DNA from: Kluyvera sp046569695
GTDB lineage: Bacteria > Pseudomonadota > Gammaproteobacteria > Enterobacterales > Enterobacteriaceae
Direction of reading: 5' to 3'
Length of the DNA stretch: 64,000 nucleotides
Assembly: GCF_046569695.1 (NCBI RefSeq)
Contig: NZ_JBKHUI010000006.1
Span: 62,001-126,000, forward strand
A program made the translations under genes and the position numbers. Positions 15,884-25,088 of this stretch are shown in pieces. Positions within the stretch are counted from its first letter, which is position 1. Each line of letters starts with the position of its first letter. The notes under the pieces were generated by a model. It was not told where the DNA came from, ran no database searches, and saw only the letters and a program-made list of their open reading frames with translations.

Positions 15884-17025
15884 CCTTCGATCCGCATCCC
15901 CACCTGAATGGTAGCGGCGATGTTCCGGGAGGTCTGATAAATATTCTCCGCCGCATCGCGGAAAGCCTCTTCCAGCGAGCCAATGCGGTTCAGCACGCTG
16001 AATACCGAATCAATGCCGTACTGATGCACCACGCCGACATCGCGCGTCAGGCTACCGGCAATGCCGATAACCGGTTTATGGTATTTCTTCGCCACGCTGG
16101 CTACGCCTACCGGCACCTTACCGTGAATGCTCTGGCTATCGAGACGGCCTTCGCCGGTAACCACCAGCGTGCAGTCGTGGATATGTTCTTCCAGGTTCAG
16201 CGCCTGGGTCACAATCTCAATACCGCTGCGCAGCTCTGCGCCCAGGAACGCCATCAGCGCTGCTCCCATTCCGCCCGCGGCGCCAGAGCCCGGCACCGTT
16301 TTCACATCAATGCGCAGCGAGGTTTTAATCGCCTCCGCATAGTGAGCCAGGTTGCGATCCAGTTCGACGATCATCGCCTCGGTCGCCCCTTTCTGCGGGC
16401 CAAAGATGCAGGAAGCACCCTGCGGCCCCGTCAGCGGGTTCGTCACATCGCAGGCTACGCGAATTGCGCAGTGCTGCAGGCGAGCGTCCAGGCCGGAAAT
16501 ATCAATGTGATTGAGGCTCATCAGGCTGCCACCGCCAAAGCCAATCTCCTTACCCTCGGCATCGCACAGCTTCGCGCCCAGCGCCTGTACCATACCGGCA
16601 CCGCCGTCGTTGGTCGCGCTGCCGCCAATACCGATAATAATATTCTTCACCCCACTCTCCAGCGCCTGAAGAATCAGCTCCCCGGTGCCGTAAGAGGTGG
16701 TAATCAGCGGGTTACGCTGTTCTGGTGGCACTAACGCCAGGCCGCTTGCCGCCGCCATTTCAATAAAGGCGGTGCTCCCGTCGCCGGAGATCCCCCACTG
16801 TGCATCCACAGCTTCGCCAAGCGGGCCGGTGACCGTTGACGTCATCGAACGCCCCTGGGTGGCCGCTATCATCGCCTCAACCGTTCCTTCTCCACCGTCG
16901 GCGACCGGCACTGACACGAATTGCGCTTCCGGAAAGATTTCCCGAAATCCTTTTTCTATTGCCTGAGCTACCTCGGTGGCAGAAAGGCTTTCTTTATAAG
17001 AGTCTGGGGCGATTACGATTTTCAT
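15880..17025 (-). CDS. garK: GarK, glycerate 2-kinase
   Basis: A 381-residue GarK/GlxK-type kinase that phosphorylates D-glycerate to 2-phosphoglycerate, the last step of galactarate/glucarate breakdown. Family motifs are MKIVIAPDSYKESLSATEVAQAIEKG, PVADGGEGTVEAM, IIIGIGGSATNDGGAGM, PGSGAAGGMGAALMAFLGAELR and VTGEGRLDSQS. Length equals E. coli GarK. It is last in garPLRK, separated from garR by hairpin repeats. Its TGA stop lies inside the rnpB -35 box. Confidence 0.96.
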   Translation of the reverse strand: MKIVIAPDSYKESLSATEVAQAIEKGFREIFPEAQFVSVPVADGGEGTVEAMIAATQGRSMTSTVTGPLGEAVDAQWGISGDGSTAFIEMAAASGLALVPPEQRNPLITTSYGTGELILQALESGVKNIIIGIGGSATNDGGAGMVQALGAKLCDAEGKEIGFGGGSLMSLNHIDISGLDARLQHCAIRVACDVTNPLTGPQGASCIFGPQKGATEAMIVELDRNLAHYAEAIKTSLRIDVKTVPGSGAAGGMGAALMAFLGAELRSGIEIVTQALNLEEHIHDCTLVVTGEGRLDSQSIHGKVPVGVASVAKKYHKPVIGIAGSLTRDVGVVHQYGIDSVFSVLNRIGSLEEAFRDAAENIYQTSRNIAATIQVGMRIEG

Positions 17026-17048
17026 ATCTGAGCCTATTAGCGCACGAC

Positions 17049-17111
17049 GCCGGAGGGCGTTTTACTGCTCCGGCCTACCCTGTAAGCCCGGCACGCAATG
17101 CGCCACCGGGC
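17049..17111. repeat. Two hairpin repeats between garR and garK
   Basis: GCCGGAG ... CTCCGGC (17049-17074) and GCCCGG ... CCGGGC (17086-17111), REP-like stem-loops within the operon. They may stabilise or attenuate mRNA between the two genes. Confidence 0.65.
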
Positions 17112-17120
17112 ACAACGTCC

Positions 17121-18005
17121 TTAGCGAGTGACTTCCACTTTCGCCAGCTTCTCGTAATAGCATGCCAAAGCGCTATGGTCGGCGGTTCCCAGACCGTCGG
17201 CACGCAGCGCCTGCATCATCTCCATCACCGCCGCAGTCAGCGGCAGCTGTGCGCCAACGCCATGCGAAGTATCCAGCGCGTTCGCCAGATCTTTAATGTG
17301 CAGGTCGATACGGAAGCCAGGCTTGAAGTTACGGTCCATGACCATCGGTGCTTTGGCATCCAGCACGGTGCTGCCCGCCAGGCCGCCGCGAATCGCCTGA
17401 TACACCAGATCCGGGTTAACGCCCGCTTTGGTCGCCAGGGTCAGCGCTTCAGACATCGCCGCAATATTCAGCGCCACGATCACCTGGTTTGCCAGCTTGG
17501 TCACGTTACCCGCGCCAATTTCACCGGTATGCACCACAGAACCCGCCATCGCTTTCATCAGGTCGTAGTACTTATCGAAGATAGCTTTATCGCCGCCCAC
17601 CATCACTGACAGAGTGCCGTCGATGGCTTTTGGCTCGCCGCCGCTCACCGGGGCATCAAGCATCTCAATACCTTTAGCCTTCAGCGCCTCGCTGATTTCA
17701 CGGCTCGCCAGCGGGGCAATCGAACTCATGTCGATAAGCACGGTGCCCGGCTTCGCGCCATCAATAATGCCGTTTTCACCCAGCGCGACCTCTTTCACGT
17801 GCGGGGAGTTTGGCAGCATGGTGATGATCACATCACACTGTTCAGCAATCGCTTTTGCGGTGGTCGCCGTTTCAGCGCCAGCGGCGATCACTTCAGCGAT
17901 CGTTTCAGGATTACGGTCACAAACCACCAGCGAGTAACCTGCTTTCAGCAGATTTTTACTCATCGGTTTACCCATGATACCCAGGCCAATAAAACCAACT
18001 TTCAT
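17121..18005 (-). CDS. garR: GarR, tartronate semialdehyde reductase
   Basis: A 294-residue beta-hydroxyacid dehydrogenase that reduces tartronate semialdehyde to D-glycerate with NAD(P)H. The Rossmann motif GFIGLGIMGKPMSKNLLKAG is at the N terminus, the substrate motif DAPVSGGEPKA near 120, and GAGNVTKLANQ with the catalytic Lys near 170. The second ATG (18005) is chosen because GAGG is spaced 8 bases from it and would be too close to the ATG at 18011. The length then equals E. coli GarR. It is third in garPLRK. Confidence 0.95.
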   Translation of the reverse strand: MKVGFIGLGIMGKPMSKNLLKAGYSLVVCDRNPETIAEVIAAGAETATTAKAIAEQCDVIITMLPNSPHVKEVALGENGIIDGAKPGTVLIDMSSIAPLASREISEALKAKGIEMLDAPVSGGEPKAIDGTLSVMVGGDKAIFDKYYDLMKAMAGSVVHTGEIGAGNVTKLANQVIVALNIAAMSEALTLATKAGVNPDLVYQAIRGGLAGSTVLDAKAPMVMDRNFKPGFRIDLHIKDLANALDTSHGVGAQLPLTAAVMEMMQALRADGLGTADHSALACYYEKLAKVEVTR

Positions 18006-18041
18006 CGTCATTTCCTCAAATGTGTATGTATTCGGTGGTGG

Positions 18042-18812
18042 TTACTTCTTGAAGGCGTCAGCCAGTTTCTGCGTACCGGCGCGGAACACGCCCAGATCGC
18101 TGCCAACCGCCACAAAGGTCGCGCCCCATTCCAGATAGCGACGCGCATCGGCTTCAACCGGTGCCAGAATGCCGCTTGGTTTACCGTGCGCTTTAGCACG
18201 GGCGAAAATGTGTTGAATCGCCTGCTGCACTTCCGGGTGAGAAGCGTTGCCCAGATGGCCTAATGCTGCCGCCAGGTCGCTTGGGCCAACGAAGATGCCA
18301 TCTACGCCTTCGGTGGCGGCAATGGCATCAACGTTGTCGACGCCCAGCTGGCTTTCGATCTGCACCAGGATGGTGATGTTTTTATTGGACTGCGCGAAGT
18401 AATCCGGCACGGTGCCAAACATGTTGCCACGGTGAGAAACGGAGACGCCGCGAATGCCTTCTGGTGGATAGCGAGTAGAAGAGACCGCCTGCGCGGCTTC
18501 TTCTTCGGTTTCAACGAACGGAATCAGGAAGTTGTAGAAACCGATATCCAGCATGCGTTTGATAACCACCGGCTCGTTGGTCGGGATACGCACTACCGGT
18601 GCACTCACGCTGCCTTTTAAGGCCATCAGTTGCGGAATGAGCGTTGTCACGTCGTTCGGCGCATGTTCACCGTCCAGCACCAGCCAGTCGAAACCGGCCA
18701 GTCCTAACACTTCGGTGCTGATTGGGCTGGAAAGTGCGGACCAGCAGCCAATCTGAACCTGTTTGGCAGCCAGTGCCGCTTTGAATTTGTTAGGGAAAAT
18801 CGCGTTATCCAT
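18042..18812 (-). CDS. garL: GarL, 2-dehydro-3-deoxyglucarate aldolase
   Basis: A 256-residue class II HpcH/HpaI aldolase that splits 5-keto-4-deoxy-glucarate (and 2-keto-3-deoxyglucarate) into pyruvate and tartronate semialdehyde. Motifs include CWSALSSPISTEVLGLAGFDWLVLDGEHAPND, VRIPTNE, and the Mg-binding ESQLGVDNV and GPSDLAAALG. The ATG at 18812 is used: AAGG is 8 bases away, and the length matches E. coli. It lies between garP and garR in one operon. Confidence 0.95.
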   Translation of the reverse strand: MDNAIFPNKFKAALAAKQVQIGCWSALSSPISTEVLGLAGFDWLVLDGEHAPNDVTTLIPQLMALKGSVSAPVVRIPTNEPVVIKRMLDIGFYNFLIPFVETEEEAAQAVSSTRYPPEGIRGVSVSHRGNMFGTVPDYFAQSNKNITILVQIESQLGVDNVDAIAATEGVDGIFVGPSDLAAALGHLGNASHPEVQQAIQHIFARAKAHGKPSGILAPVEADARRYLEWGATFVAVGSDLGVFRAGTQKLADAFKK

Positions 18813-18838
18813 TTTCATTACCTTAAGTTAGTCGTGGC

Positions 18839-20179
18839 TTACTTACGCAGTTCCAGACGTTTGATGTCGCCCACCACGAACAGGTAGCAAACCATCATCA
18901 TCAGCGCAGAACAGCCTACAAAAATCAGTGCGCCATTAAAGGAGTGCAGTTCACTCACGATATAGCCAATCACCAGCGGAGTGACGATAGATGCCACGTT
19001 GCCGAAGACGTTAAACAGCCCGCCGCACAGCCCAACAATCTCTTTCGGTGCCACATCGGAGATAACCGGCCAGCCGAGTGCGCCAAAGCCTTTACCGAAG
19101 AATGCCAGCGCCATCAGGGTTACCACCAGCGCGGTGCTATCGGTGTAGTTACACAGAATAATCGTCGATGCCAACAGCATCCCCAGCACGATAGGCAGCT
19201 TACGAGCAAAGGTCAGCGTACAGCCACGACGGATCAGGTAGTCAGAGAACAGACCGCCCAGCACACCACCGGCAAAGCCACACAACGCCGGGATAGACGC
19301 CACCAGCCCCACTTTCAGAATCGACATGCCTTTGTCCTGCACCAGGTAAATCGGGAACCAGGTGAGGAAGAACCAGGTAATGGTGTTCAGGAAGTACTGG
19401 CCGAAGAAGATCCCTAACATCATACGGCTGCTGAGCAGCTGCTTGATGTACTCCAGCTTCGGACCTTTTGCCGCATCGCTGCCCGGCTTTTTATGGTCCA
19501 TATCGACCACAGCGCCGTTATCCGCAATAAACTTCAGCTCATCTTTAGACATACGCGGATGATCAGTCGGGTTATGAACAAATTTCACCCACATCCCGGT
19601 CAGCACGAAGCCAATCGCCCCCATCACGGTAAAGACGTGTTCCCAGCCCCAGGCGAAGGTCAGCCAGCCCAGCAGCGGAGAGAACAGCGCTAACGAAAAA
19701 TACTGCGCAGAGTTAAAGATAGCGGACGCGGTGCCACGCTCTTTAGTCGGGAACCAGGCCGCTACGATACGGGCATTCGCTGGGAAAGACGGCGCTTCGG
19801 AGAAGCCCAGCATAAAGCGCATAAAGAACATGGAGACGCCTGCCCACGCTAATGGGAAGAAGCCAACAAAGCCCTGCAGGAAAGTGAACAGCGACCAGAA
19901 GAACAGGCTGTAGGTGTACACTTTCTTCGAACCAAATTTATCCAGTAACCAACCACCGGGGATCTGCATGAGCAAATAAGCCCAACCGAACGCAGAGAAG
20001 ATATACCCCATTTCTACCGCACTCAGTCCCAGCTCTTTCGCCACCGATGTACCGGCAATGGAGAGCGTGGCGCGGTCAGCATAGTTAACGGCCGTAACAA
20101 TAAAAATAACTAACAAAATTAAATAACGAGTCGGCATTCCTTTCGTTGATCCAGAAACATCAGCTGTATCATGTATCAT
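18839..20179 (-). CDS. garP: GarP, galactarate/glucarate:H+ symporter (MFS)
   Basis: A 446-residue major facilitator of the anion:cation symporter family with twelve hydrophobic helices. Conserved pieces are YADRATLSIAG in helix 1, GWLLDKFGSKKVY in the first cytoplasmic loop and MRFMLGFSEAPSFPANARIVAAWFP. E. coli GarP imports galactarate, glucarate and glycerate. GAGGA lies 7 bases before the ATG. It is first in garPLRK and divergent from garD, with a 415-bp shared control region. Confidence 0.95.
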   Translation of the reverse strand: MIHDTADVSGSTKGMPTRYLILLVIFIVTAVNYADRATLSIAGTSVAKELGLSAVEMGYIFSAFGWAYLLMQIPGGWLLDKFGSKKVYTYSLFFWSLFTFLQGFVGFFPLAWAGVSMFFMRFMLGFSEAPSFPANARIVAAWFPTKERGTASAIFNSAQYFSLALFSPLLGWLTFAWGWEHVFTVMGAIGFVLTGMWVKFVHNPTDHPRMSKDELKFIADNGAVVDMDHKKPGSDAAKGPKLEYIKQLLSSRMMLGIFFGQYFLNTITWFFLTWFPIYLVQDKGMSILKVGLVASIPALCGFAGGVLGGLFSDYLIRRGCTLTFARKLPIVLGMLLASTIILCNYTDSTALVVTLMALAFFGKGFGALGWPVISDVAPKEIVGLCGGLFNVFGNVASIVTPLVIGYIVSELHSFNGALIFVGCSALMMMVCYLFVVGDIKRLELRK

Positions 20180-20331
20180 TTTATTATCCTCGGGGGGGTA
20201 CAGAGCGCCTTAATTATATTGTTATTATTAAGACAGTAATTCGCTGATTATTTATTGATAACAAGCGGCTAAAAAACAAATAAGTCACTATGAAATCGGG
20301 ATTCAGTATAATCAGGAAACCAGCGCCAGAC

Positions 20332-20349
20332 ATTGTGCAAAGACACAAT
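20332..20349. promoter_or_regulatory. Inverted repeat ATTGTG-N6-CACAAT, candidate CdaR site
   Basis: Perfect 6-base arms in the garP-garD divergent region; related half-sites TGCACAA and TATGCACA occur at 20380-20415. CdaR is the known activator of gar genes in E. coli. Assignment of this box to CdaR is inference from position and symmetry. The rest of the 415-bp region is AT-rich with no gene. Confidence 0.55.
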
Positions 20350-20455
20350 TTCAACGCTTACAAAAATCTTTTAGTTATACATATGCACATACCACTGGGC
20401 GCTGATGCACAATTTCACGCTTTGATACCCTTGCGCCACGGGGCATCACGATAAT

Positions 20456-20475
20456 AAGTGATCTTTATCACATTT
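20456..20475. promoter_or_regulatory. CRP-cAMP binding site upstream of garD
   Basis: AAGTGATCTTTATCACATTT, close to the palindromic CRP consensus (TGTGA-N6-TCACA, with G in place of the first T). It lies 120 bases before the garD start, consistent with catabolite control of gar genes. Confidence 0.7.
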
Positions 20476-20594
20476 TTAAACTTAAACTCCTGACATGCTT
20501 TATTCCATAATCAAAGTGTTCTTATTTTCAATAATGAAAAACCTAACACTTATATCTTTTATTTTTTGCCCCGCTGGCTGGAGAATACTGGACA

Positions 20595-22166
20595 ATGGCT
20601 AACATTGAAATCAGACAAGAATCGCCGACTGCTTTTTATATTAAAGTGCACGACACTGATAATGTGGCGATTATTGTTAACGATAACGGATTAAAAGCAG
20701 GAACGCGTTTCCCTGACGGTCTGGAATTAATTGAGCATATTCCCCAGGGGCATAAAGTGGCTCTGGTGGATATTCCCCATAATGGCGAAATTATCCGCTA
20801 CGGCGAAGTCATCGGCTATGCCGTTCGCGATATCGTGAAGGGCAGCTGGATTGATGAGTCCACGGTCATTCTGCCGGAAGCGCCGCCGCTGAACACGCTC
20901 CCGCTGGCCACCAAAGTACCGGAGGCGTTACCGCCGCTGGAAGGCTACACCTTCGAAGGCTACCGCAACGCCGACGGCAGCGTGGGGACCAAAAACCTGC
21001 TGGGCATCTCCACCAGCGTGCACTGCGTGGCGGGCGTGGTGGATTACGTGGTCAAGATTATTGAACGCGATCTGCTGCCAAAATACCCGAACGTCGATGG
21101 CGTCGTAGGTCTTAACCACCTGTACGGCTGCGGCGTGGCGATTAACGCTCCAGCAGCCATTGTGCCAATTCGCACCATCCATAATATCGCCTTGAACCCG
21201 AACTTTGGCGGCGAAGTGATGGTCGTCGGCCTCGGCTGTGAAAAACTGCAGCCGGAGCGCCTGCTGCAAGGCACCGAAGATGTGCAGAGCATCCCGGTTG
21301 ATAGCGCCAGCATTGTGCGTCTGCAGGACGAGCAGCATGTCGGCTTTAGATCGATGGTCGACGACATTCTGCAGGTCGCTGAACGCCACCTGGAAAAACT
21401 CAATAAACGCCAGCGCGAAACCTGCCCGGCATCTGAACTGGTCGTTGGGATGCAGTGCGGCGGCAGCGATGCCTTCTCCGGCGTCACCGCCAACCCGGCA
21501 GTGGGCTACGCGTCTGACCTGCTGGTACGCTGCGGCGCAACCGTCATGTTCTCAGAAGTCACCGAAGTGCGTGATGCGATCCACCTGCTCACCCCGCGCG
21601 CCATCAACGAAGAGGTCGGTAAACGCCTGCTGGAAGAGATGGCCTGGTACGATAACTACCTCGATATGGGCCAAACCGACCGCAGCGCCAACCCATCTCC
21701 GGGTAACAAGAAAGGCGGCCTGGCAAACGTGGTAGAAAAAGCGCTGGGCTCTATCGCCAAATCCGGCAAAAGCGCCATTGTGGAAGTGCTGTCACCGGGC
21801 CAGCGCCCAACCAAACGAGGCCTGATTTATGCCGCTACCCCGGCAAGCGATTTTGTCTGCGGCACACAACAGGTGGCCTCCGGCATTACCGTGCAGGTCT
21901 TCACCACCGGGCGCGGTACGCCTTACGGCCTGATGGCCGTGCCGGTCATTAAGATGGCTACCCGTACAGAGCTGGCGAACCGCTGGTATGACTTAATGGA
22001 TATCAACGCCGGGACCATTGCCACGGGCGAAGAGACCATCGAGGATGTGGGCACGAAGCTGTTTGAGTTCATTCTGGACGTGGCGAGCGGGCGTAAGAAA
22101 ACCTTCTCGGATCAGTGGGGTCTGCATAACCAGCTGGCGGTATTTAACCCGGCGCCGGTGACCTGA
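20595..22166 (+). CDS. garD: GarD, galactarate dehydratase
   Basis: A 523-residue UxaA-family dehydratase converting galactarate to 5-keto-4-deoxy-D-glucarate, the first committed step. An N-terminal SAF-like domain (about 10-95) is followed by the UxaA core starting GYRNADGSVGTKNLLGISTSVHC, with NHLYGCGV, GLGCEKLQPE and GMQCGGSDAFSG, whose cysteines are likely iron ligands. Length equals E. coli GarD. It is transcribed divergently from garPLRK and ends at a strong terminator; the prlF-yhaV toxin-antitoxin pair found next in E. coli is absent. Confidence 0.96.
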   Translation: MANIEIRQESPTAFYIKVHDTDNVAIIVNDNGLKAGTRFPDGLELIEHIPQGHKVALVDIPHNGEIIRYGEVIGYAVRDIVKGSWIDESTVILPEAPPLNTLPLATKVPEALPPLEGYTFEGYRNADGSVGTKNLLGISTSVHCVAGVVDYVVKIIERDLLPKYPNVDGVVGLNHLYGCGVAINAPAAIVPIRTIHNIALNPNFGGEVMVVGLGCEKLQPERLLQGTEDVQSIPVDSASIVRLQDEQHVGFRSMVDDILQVAERHLEKLNKRQRETCPASELVVGMQCGGSDAFSGVTANPAVGYASDLLVRCGATVMFSEVTEVRDAIHLLTPRAINEEVGKRLLEEMAWYDNYLDMGQTDRSANPSPGNKKGGLANVVEKALGSIAKSGKSAIVEVLSPGQRPTKRGLIYAATPASDFVCGTQQVASGITVQVFTTGRGTPYGLMAVPVIKMATRTELANRWYDLMDINAGTIATGEETIEDVGTKLFEFILDVASGRKKTFSDQWGLHNQLAVFNPAPVT

Positions 22167-22191
22167 TTCACCGACGCACCAGCATAATGAC

Positions 22192-22227
22192 AACCGGGAT
22201 AGCCCTGACGCTATCCCGGTTTTTTTA
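22192..22227 (+). terminator. Terminator of garD
   Basis: AACCGGGATAGC / GCTATCCCGGTT stem with a 6-base loop, running into seven T residues. The last bases overlap the agaR stop codon on the other strand. Confidence 0.95.
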
Positions 22228-23040
22228 TTCCGATGCCGCCACCAGCGTGACATCAATGCCGCTTTTGCGCAGCCCTTCCAGGCTTTCTGCCGGGATCCCC
22301 TCATCCACGATAATCATATCCACGCGCTGCATATCAATAATCTTATGCAGGCTAGAGCGGTTAAATTTGCTGGAGTCGGTGACCACAATAATCTTCTCTG
22401 CCACTTCGCTCATCCGCCGATTCAGCCGTGCCTCATCTTCATTATGGGTACTGATCCCACGCTCAAGATCGATCGCATCCACGCCGAGGAACAGCATATC
22501 GAAATGGTAATTCTGCAGCGACTGCTCCGCCTGGTCACCGTAGAACGATTGCGACTGACGGCGCAGATGGCCGCCGGTCATCAGCAGCTCAACGCCTTCT
22601 GCATCCAGCAACGCATTCGCCACGTTCATACCGTTGGTCATGGCAATCACGTCCGTATGCTGACGCAGACGGCGCGCAATCTCATACGTGGTGGTTCCCG
22701 AGTCGAGAATAATGCGATGCCCCGGCTTTATCAGTTGAACCGCTACGTCGGCAATACGGCGTTTGATCGCGGTATTCAGCGAACTTTTGTCCTCAACCGA
22801 TGGCTCATTTCCCGGCTGGCTACCGTCACAGATTAACGCGCCGCCGTAGGCACGCACCGCAATACCCTGCTTTTCGAGAAATGCCAGATCGTTACGGATA
22901 GTAACGGTCGATACGCCAAAGTAGGTGGAAAGATCGTTAACCTGAACGCTTCCCTGCTGGCGCAAGCGCTGAATAATGAGTTCACGCCTTTCACTGGTGC
23001 CAGTGATGCGTTTTTCTGCGGACGAATCCGTGCGGCTCAT
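22225..23040 (-). CDS. agaR: AgaR, DeoR-family repressor of the aga cluster
   Basis: A 271-residue DeoR/GlpR regulator. The N-terminal HTH (about 15-75) carries ERRELIIQRLRQQGSVQVNDLSTYFGVSTVTIRNDLAFLEKQG. The sugar-phosphate sensing domain has LDSGTTTYEIARRL, MTNGMNVANAL, LMTGGHLRRQSQSFYG, FLGVDAID and VVTDSSKFNR. In E. coli it represses GalNAc and galactosamine genes until their phosphate forms appear. It is divergent from kbaZ, and CTTTCGTTT-type repeats fill the intervening 249 bp. Confidence 0.95.
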   Translation of the reverse strand: MSRTDSSAEKRITGTSERRELIIQRLRQQGSVQVNDLSTYFGVSTVTIRNDLAFLEKQGIAVRAYGGALICDGSQPGNEPSVEDKSSLNTAIKRRIADVAVQLIKPGHRIILDSGTTTYEIARRLRQHTDVIAMTNGMNVANALLDAEGVELLMTGGHLRRQSQSFYGDQAEQSLQNYHFDMLFLGVDAIDLERGISTHNEDEARLNRRMSEVAEKIIVVTDSSKFNRSSLHKIIDMQRVDMIIVDEGIPAESLEGLRKSGIDVTLVAASE

Positions 23041-23059
23041 AGTGATCCCTTAATTCAAT

Positions 23060-23258
23060 CTTTCGTTTCATTTCGATTCCCCTATTAACGCCTTTCCTTT
23101 AGCAGATTGCAAGCGCCAGAATTGGCACTTGCCCCGTATCATCGGCCATCTGAATCTTTCATTACGTTTCTTTTGTGAAACAGATCGGAAAATGAAAACC
23201 TTTCGTTTTATTTTTTAAATGACGTAATGCACTATAAAGTGAAATAAAACGAAAGATT
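23060..23258. promoter_or_regulatory. AgaR operators between agaR and kbaZ
   Basis: Repeats of the AgaR-type motif CTTTCGTTTNRTTTY: 23060-23080 (CTTTCGTTTCATTTCGATTC), 23155-23177, 23199-23217 (CCTTTCGTTTTATTTTTTA) and an opposite-strand copy at 23236-23258 (AAAACGAAAG core). Their placement on both sides of the divergent promoters fits looping repression. The published E. coli AgaR motif is the basis for naming. Confidence 0.8.
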
Positions 23259-23289
23259 AAAATTAAAACCATCGAATACGGAGAGGAAA

Positions 23290-24585
23290 GTGAAACATCT
23301 CATAGAAATGGTGGAACAACACAAACGGGGGAACGCAAAGGGCATTTATGCCGTTTGTTCAGCACATCCGCTGGTGCTGGAGTCCGCGATGCGCCTGGCG
23401 CTGCAAAACCATAGCCCATTACTGATTGAAGCCACCTCCAACCAGGTCGATCAGTTTGGCGGCTATACCGGTATGACGCCCGCTGATTTTCATCGTTTCG
23501 TCCATCAACTCGCTGATACTTTACAGTTGCCGCGCGAGCAGCTGATTCTTGGCGGCGATCACCTCGGCCCAAACCGCTGGCAAACGCTGCCTGCCGAAAC
23601 GGCCATGGCCAATGCCGACGAGCTGATCAAAAGCTACGTTGCCGCCGGATTCAAAAAAATCCACCTTGATTGCAGCATGTCCTGTGCCGACGATCCCGTG
23701 CCGCTGACCGATGCAATCGTTGCGGCGCGCGCGGCACGTCTTGCTGCCATCGCCGAAGAGACCTGCAAAATGCGCTTCGGGTACTCTGACCTGGTGTACG
23801 TCATTGGCACCGAGGTTCCGGTCCCTGGCGGCGCGCACGAAGCGCTTACTGAACTTGCCGTCACCACCCCGGAGGCGGCTCAGGCCACGTTGCAGGCGCA
23901 CCATCATGCCTTTGAAGCGCTGGGGCTCGCCGATCTCTGGTCACGTATCATTGCCTTAGTGGTTCAGCCTGGCGTTGAGTTTGACCACACCAACGTCATC
24001 GATTACCAGCCGCAGAAAGCCGCGGCGCTGAGCAAAATGGTGGAGTCGCACCCGGCACTGGTCTTTGAAGCCCACTCCACCGACTACCAAACGCCGCACG
24101 CCCTGCGTCAGTTGGTTATCGATCACTTTGCCATTTTGAAAGTTGGCCCGGCGCTCACCTTCGCCCTGCGCGAAGCGCTGTTTTCACTGGCCGGAATTGA
24201 AGAAGAGTTGTTGCCCGCTAAAGCCATTTCGGGGCTGCGCCGCGAGCTGGAAAACGTCATGCAGGATCGCCCCGAATACTGGCAGAGCCACTACCATGGC
24301 GATAGCAATACGCGCCGGCTGGCACGAAGCTATAGCTACTCGGATCGCATGCGCTACTACTGGCCTGATGCCCAGGTCGACAACGCCTACGAACGGCTGG
24401 TACGCAACCTGGCGGATACTCCAATTCCTCTGCCGTTGATAAGCCAGTATCTCCCTTTGCAATACGCCAGAGTCCGGGAAGGCAAGCTGAGCGCGACGCC
24501 GCACGCGCTCATCATCGACCATATTCAGGACGTTTTACGCCAATACCACGCCGCCTGCCAGGGCACTGAATCCGATAGCGAATAA
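23290..24585 (+). CDS. kbaZ: KbaZ, tagatose-1,6-bisphosphate aldolase non-catalytic subunit
   Basis: A 431-residue GatZ/KbaZ protein needed for full activity and stability of the class II aldolase KbaY. It starts with GTG at 23290 (GGAGAGG just upstream). Motifs are AVCSAHPLVLESAMRLA, LIEATSNQVDQFGGYTGMTP, LGGDHLGPNRW, LDCSMSCADDP and VQPGVEFDH. Length is like E. coli KbaZ. It opens the operon kbaZ-agaVWEFA under AgaR; its partner kbaY is 5 kb away in a separate unit. Confidence 0.95.
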   Translation: MKHLIEMVEQHKRGNAKGIYAVCSAHPLVLESAMRLALQNHSPLLIEATSNQVDQFGGYTGMTPADFHRFVHQLADTLQLPREQLILGGDHLGPNRWQTLPAETAMANADELIKSYVAAGFKKIHLDCSMSCADDPVPLTDAIVAARAARLAAIAEETCKMRFGYSDLVYVIGTEVPVPGGAHEALTELAVTTPEAAQATLQAHHHAFEALGLADLWSRIIALVVQPGVEFDHTNVIDYQPQKAAALSKMVESHPALVFEAHSTDYQTPHALRQLVIDHFAILKVGPALTFALREALFSLAGIEEELLPAKAISGLRRELENVMQDRPEYWQSHYHGDSNTRRLARSYSYSDRMRYYWPDAQVDNAYERLVRNLADTPIPLPLISQYLPLQYARVREGKLSATPHALIIDHIQDVLRQYHAACQGTESDSE

Positions 24586-24604
24586 CAATTAAGAGGAAAA
24601 TGCT

Positions 24605-25078
24605 ATGCCAAACATTGTGTTAAGCCGTATTGATGAACGTTTGATTCATGGTCAGGTCGGGGTGCAGTGGGTAGGGTTTGCGGGGGCAAACCTGGTACTC
24701 GTTGCCAACGATGAAGTCGCAGAAGACACCGTACAGCAGAACCTCATGGAGATGGTGCTGGCCGAAGGGATCGCCGTGCGTTTCTGGTCGTTACAGAAGG
24801 TCATCGACAACATTCATCGCGCCGCAGACCGACAAAAGATCCTGCTGGTGTGCAAAAACCCCGCCGATTTCCTCACGCTGGTTGAGGGCGGCGTACCGGT
24901 TAAGCGCATCAACGTCGGCAACATGCACTATGCCGAAGGCAAAAAGCAGATAGCCAAAACGGTCTCTATTGATGCTAACGACACGAAGGCTTTCAACGGG
25001 CTGAAAACGGAAGGCGTTGAATGCTTCGTCCAGGGCGTTCCCACCGAACCCGCTTTAGATCTCTATAAACTCATCTGA
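24605..25078 (+). CDS. agaV: AgaV, PTS EIIB for N-acetylgalactosamine
   Basis: A 157-residue mannose-family EIIB. The phosphorylated histidine is His15 in IDERLIHGQVGVQWV. The FLTLVEGGVPVKRINVGNMHY segment is typical. It accepts phosphate from AgaF and passes it to the sugar during transport through AgaW/AgaE. AAGAGGAAAATGCT precedes the ATG. It is co-transcribed with kbaZ, 19 bases apart. Confidence 0.94.
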   Translation: MPNIVLSRIDERLIHGQVGVQWVGFAGANLVLVANDEVAEDTVQQNLMEMVLAEGIAVRFWSLQKVIDNIHRAADRQKILLVCKNPADFLTLVEGGVPVKRINVGNMHYAEGKKQIAKTVSIDANDTKAFNGLKTEGVECFVQGVPTEPALDLYKLI

Positions 25079-25088
25079 GGTAATTGCG

